DNA of 64,000 nucleotides from positions 4,278,001 to 4,342,000 of the forward strand of contig JAJFZO010000889.1 of NCBI GenBank assembly GCA_021397835.1. Reading direction: 5' to 3'. The translations under genes were made by a program, and so were the position numbers. The notes under the pieces are model-generated. The model was not told where the DNA came from. It made no database searches and was given only the letters and a program-made list of their open reading frames with translations. Each line of letters opens with the position of its first letter. Position 1 is the stretch's first letter. This DNA comes from Moringa oleifera. Taxonomy: Eukaryota > Streptophyta > Magnoliopsida > Brassicales > Moringaceae. Shown piece by piece: positions 60,411 through 64,000 of the stretch.

Positions 60411-63400
60411 CATTTGTGCGTCTTATATGATCTTTAAATGGTTGATTAGCCATTGATAATCAAGAACCCTAGCTGCCATGATTTTTACCATGAAGACCCA
60501 AGATTGATATTAACATTCAAATTTCACATCAATATGCACCCTAGTTCCATGAACACCTTTACCTATGATTTCTTCAACTGCGGTGGATCTATATACTTGT
60601 CACACTAATTAAGAATCAAAAGAAAGAGAGCTCGACTTACATGAAGCTTGTAGTCCTCTTCCTATATAAGACTAAGGAGGAAGCTAATTATCGTCCACTG
60701 CACTGCATGCGTTTAAAAGAAAAATTAAAATTTGAAATCTGCCAACTAACTCTCATCTCTTTCAAATGCCACAGTTGATAATGTAACACAACAATGATGC
60801 AACCTCGAAGGATTAAACGACACACAGTACTGGCCTTCCTCCAAAATTAATTAGCCTGTTGGAGGAATTGTTCACTGAAATCATTAATTGGAGTATTACC
60901 ATTCTCCTAAGGGATATTTAGTTTGAACCCACAACCAATAGAGGCTATTGCTGCTTAAATTAAGCATTTTACTAGTTAACTTACATGTCTATGATCATTT
61001 TATCTAGAAAAAATGGAATCATCATCTCATTTTAGCATGTTTCCCAGACCTACTGTAACTATTGGCTGTTACCTTACTGTTCAATTTGCTGAATGCATCT
61101 CGCAAACAGGTCCTCAACCTGTTAATTGTTTCAAACCTGTAGGGATTCGTTTATTCATGCATGATCAAGAAAAGTAGTATTTTCCTTTTACAAATGAGTG
61201 ATCTGTAGACAAAGAAACTTACTTACCGTGTAAGGTAAATTAATTTGATTAATTCTCTAGATTAAAGCTATTATAATGATGTATTCTGTCTAGAGAAGTC
61301 TTATAATGGAAGACTAACCTCAAATTCGAGGAGGGAGTCCTCCACTTAATTGCTGTCAAACCAAGGTCTCTCCTATGAAAGAGCAGCTGATGAACATTAG
61401 GCTGCCAACCATAATCACATATCTAATGTCCATCAATGAATCTAGACAGAAAATATGGTAAATACTGTTAAGAGTACAATTTTGGACCCTTCGTATTTGG
61501 AAGATACTTCAGGAGATCCTCTTGTCTGGAGCTAAAGTCATGACGGCATAATGACCTCAAAGTCTTGTTTATAGGAGCAGCCATTAACAATTAGTAAATT
61601 GATCACAATGCTCGTGCACTACAGCCTAGCACAACAGAGAATCAAATGAACTTTTTTGCTCCGTAATTTGAATAGTTGTTAATTAAAGGTATTAATAGTT
61701 GAGTGGGAGGAGGCTGGGGGCCTGCTAGGGCTTCCCCAACTCGAGGAGCCAACCAGACAAAGTCTTTTTGAAGATTTTGCTGCTGTATTTAATGAATTCC
61801 TTTCTAATAGGAAATGAAAGTGGGCGTTGAGGCACAGTACTTTGGTCCTCATCATTTGTTTTGTTTGACTTGTTCGATGAAGAGTGGTCGTGATTCATTA
61901 GGGTTTATTTTCTATATAATTATATGATGATTTTGACTTGACTCTTTGGATCCTTCACGGCAATGTTCTTTTCATATTGATGGTACATGGTTACAGTGTA
62001 ATCTCACATCATATAAAAGATATGCTTTATTAGACAATGCTTAGTGTCTCTATCAACATAATTCTTAAGATCTCTACAGCCTTCGAGAGAAAGAAAGATG
62101 GTAACCTTCTAATCATCAACAAGCTGATCAAGAAGAATTAAACTCCTAGGTAAATCTTCCTACACAGAAAAATGGATCTCAGACAGGTTCATTAATAGAC
62201 CAAATTAGTACTTAGGTCTGAATGTCTTCAATATCTTACTCAGTCAGACTGGCTGCCTGCTACTGATTGATATTAAGGGGCTAAATATGAACAGAAATGC
62301 TCTGATATTTGCTCTTCATATGAACCACGAAATCAGACAATTAAACTTCCTTTTTGCAAAAAGAAAAGGAGGCAACTCTCTTGTACTCATATGCATTGGA
62401 AGGCCTTTGGTAATGAAAAATTCGTCCACCCAACTATATTTTGTCGGTTTGATTTTGTTGAAGAGATCATGATGCTTTTTGGAGTAGTGGACGGGTCTTA
62501 GCTTCATATTAAATAATTTGACTCTCTGATTTTTGCAGAAAAGGAACTTACCCATCGTACGCTTTCTGGAAAGCAATCTGCATATGTTTGATTAACTTAT
62601 ATATATATAAGGTCAAAAGGCAGCATATATACATAAAATAGTAACGAAAGAAAAGGAGTGATACTAATAGCCATGATGGCTCATCTTCTTCAGTCAACAT
62701 ATCGGCTATGTACAAACCATTCATATTAGTAACTAAAACCCTTTTTCCAATTAGTGGCAGCTAAAGAAATGATTCCCTTGAAGTGCACGGGTGCACTCAG
62801 CCTATATATTGTGCTTAATTTAATTGATTACTGTACTAAAGTTGAATATTATGGCTCACATTACTATGATAGAGAGCAGCAAACAGAAATTAAGAAAGAT
62901 CAGGATTATAGCTAGCCTATGAAAAGAAAAGATCGAACAATTAAGATGAAACAATACAAGGAAGCTCGTCTAATGGGGATTCTTTCTGATGGAGCTGTTT
63001 GGTAGAAAAAGAAAATGTATTGACATCAGGATCTGACCTAATTGTAATGAGGATGCTGAGAACCTAGAAAATTTTATAAGAATTTGACGATAAAGCGCCA
63101 ATATACGACCTCCCATGTAAAGATAGTTTTATATTATACATGGACAGTGATGTACGAGGAGAATGAAGTCCACTTCTTTATTGGATGCACGCCCAATGCA
63201 ACCCTTCAGCTTCCTATGAAACTCCCCATTGCATAAGGAGTTAGGCGCAGAAAGCCAAAGATGAGACTAGCCGCAAGCCTCATTCGCGATTTGACACTAC
63301 TAGGTAGGATACATGCTCTTGGCCATAAAATAAATTTGTTTCTCTGTGCTAGCTAGTTAGGTTCATTGACACCCGACTAAAGGTAAGAACTTTGGTATTC

Positions 63401-64000
63401 TCTTTTGATACAATGGGTTCACAAATTCTACAGTATATTGTAGGCTGAGAGAGACATGATCAGAAAAATCCTCTCATCATCCTTATTGAGGAATCTTTTT
63501 GCTTTCAAAAACTAAGCAATATCATGCATCCAACTTCCCATAATTGAAATTAAATTTGTAAACATTATAACCAATGAGCAAGCAAAGACAGATGTGTTTC
63601 ACTTGTATTTGTCCACCAACCGAGTTCTAATATTGAGCTTGCACATGAGCCATTAACATATAGTATACCTTACATTTTTAGTGGAGTGTGCAGGAATATC
63701 GCTGTCCTTTCGGTGCATTTGGTGGTGGGGGAGGCCGGTCAGATCTAGCTAATTGTTTTCGTGAACATATTTATAACATAAGCTTAAAAAATCCAAGGAC
63801 TTATGAGTCCTAGGCTTAAAAAAAAATAAAATTGAAAGACTAATAGATTGAGCAGAATGCCGCCTTCTCAAAATTCAAATTGCAGCACAGCATTATTTCA
63901 GCACTTTGAAAGGTCAGGGATCAAAGCTTCAAGCTTTGGGAGGTGGGTATGGTCTGGAAAAAAACAATTTCCAGTTAGTGGCATTGTTTTACTTTGAGAT
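60411..64000. other. Intergenic, no gene seen to the window edge
   Basis: No exon series or known protein on either strand over 3.6 kb. The DNA is less AT-extreme than at 45-50 or 54-58 kb, with promoter-like CCTATATAAGAC near 60660, not followed by an open gene. Overlapping short frames at 62287-62576 on both strands have no features. Confidence 0.5.

Noticed and set aside
1..64000. tRNA, rRNA, CRISPR, bacterial operon or organellar insert
   Set aside because: No tRNA B-box-like GGTTCGAATCC with a foldable cloverleaf, no spaced direct-repeat array and no organellar gene was seen; intron structure shows a plant nuclear region.

Overview
The window is nuclear DNA of a flowering plant, most likely a core eudicot. 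Intergenic DNA is very AT-rich. Genes are split by GT-AG introns, promoters carry plant-type TATA boxes, and the families are land-plant ones: KRP cell-cycle inhibitor, PLS-class PPR protein, CEP peptide precursor, plant patatin-like lipases and a plant B3 protein. I cannot name the species from sequence alone. Exon models were built by hand, by following reading frame and intron phase across splice sites.

Layout, left to right. A B3-domain regulator lies on the minus strand at 0.8-2.6 kb; its 3' end is beyond the window. A nine-exon multi-pass membrane protein of the At3g27390 type follows at 4.4-7.3 kb (+). A four-exon KRP/ICK-type CDK inhibitor is at 9.9-11.1 kb (-). From 11.2 to 18.8 kb I find no gene. 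At 18.8-28.4 kb (+) is an organellar-type methionine aminopeptidase (MAP1D-like, ten exons, 350 codons), whose second intron holds a decayed L1-type LINE on the opposite strand. At 29.6-31.5 kb (+) is a seven-exon patatin-like lipase, followed closely by an intronless PPR gene (31.9-33.8 kb, +) and a twelve-exon LisH/CTLH protein (34.8-42.1 kb, +). A second patatin-like gene with matching exon structure lies in inverted orientation at 42.6-44.5 kb (-).

The right third is gene-poor. It contains AT-rich DNA with an imperfect foldback (about 49.8-50.3 kb) and a six-exon NodH-like sulfotransferase-family membrane protein (51.1-53.6 kb, +). It also has a degenerate AT-rich tandem-repeat field (about 55.7-58.25 kb) that includes an LTR-like fragment. 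The last gene is a small secreted-peptide precursor of the CEP family (59.8-60.1 kb, +). I see no coding region after it.

The genes do not form an operon or an obvious pathway. The only related loci are the two patatin-like lipases, which look like an old inverted duplication around the PPR and CTLH genes. I found no convincing undescribed system. The points most worth a second look are the CEP precursor, the inverted lipase pair, the LINE inside the MAP1D intron, the tandem-repeat field, and a few unassigned segments.
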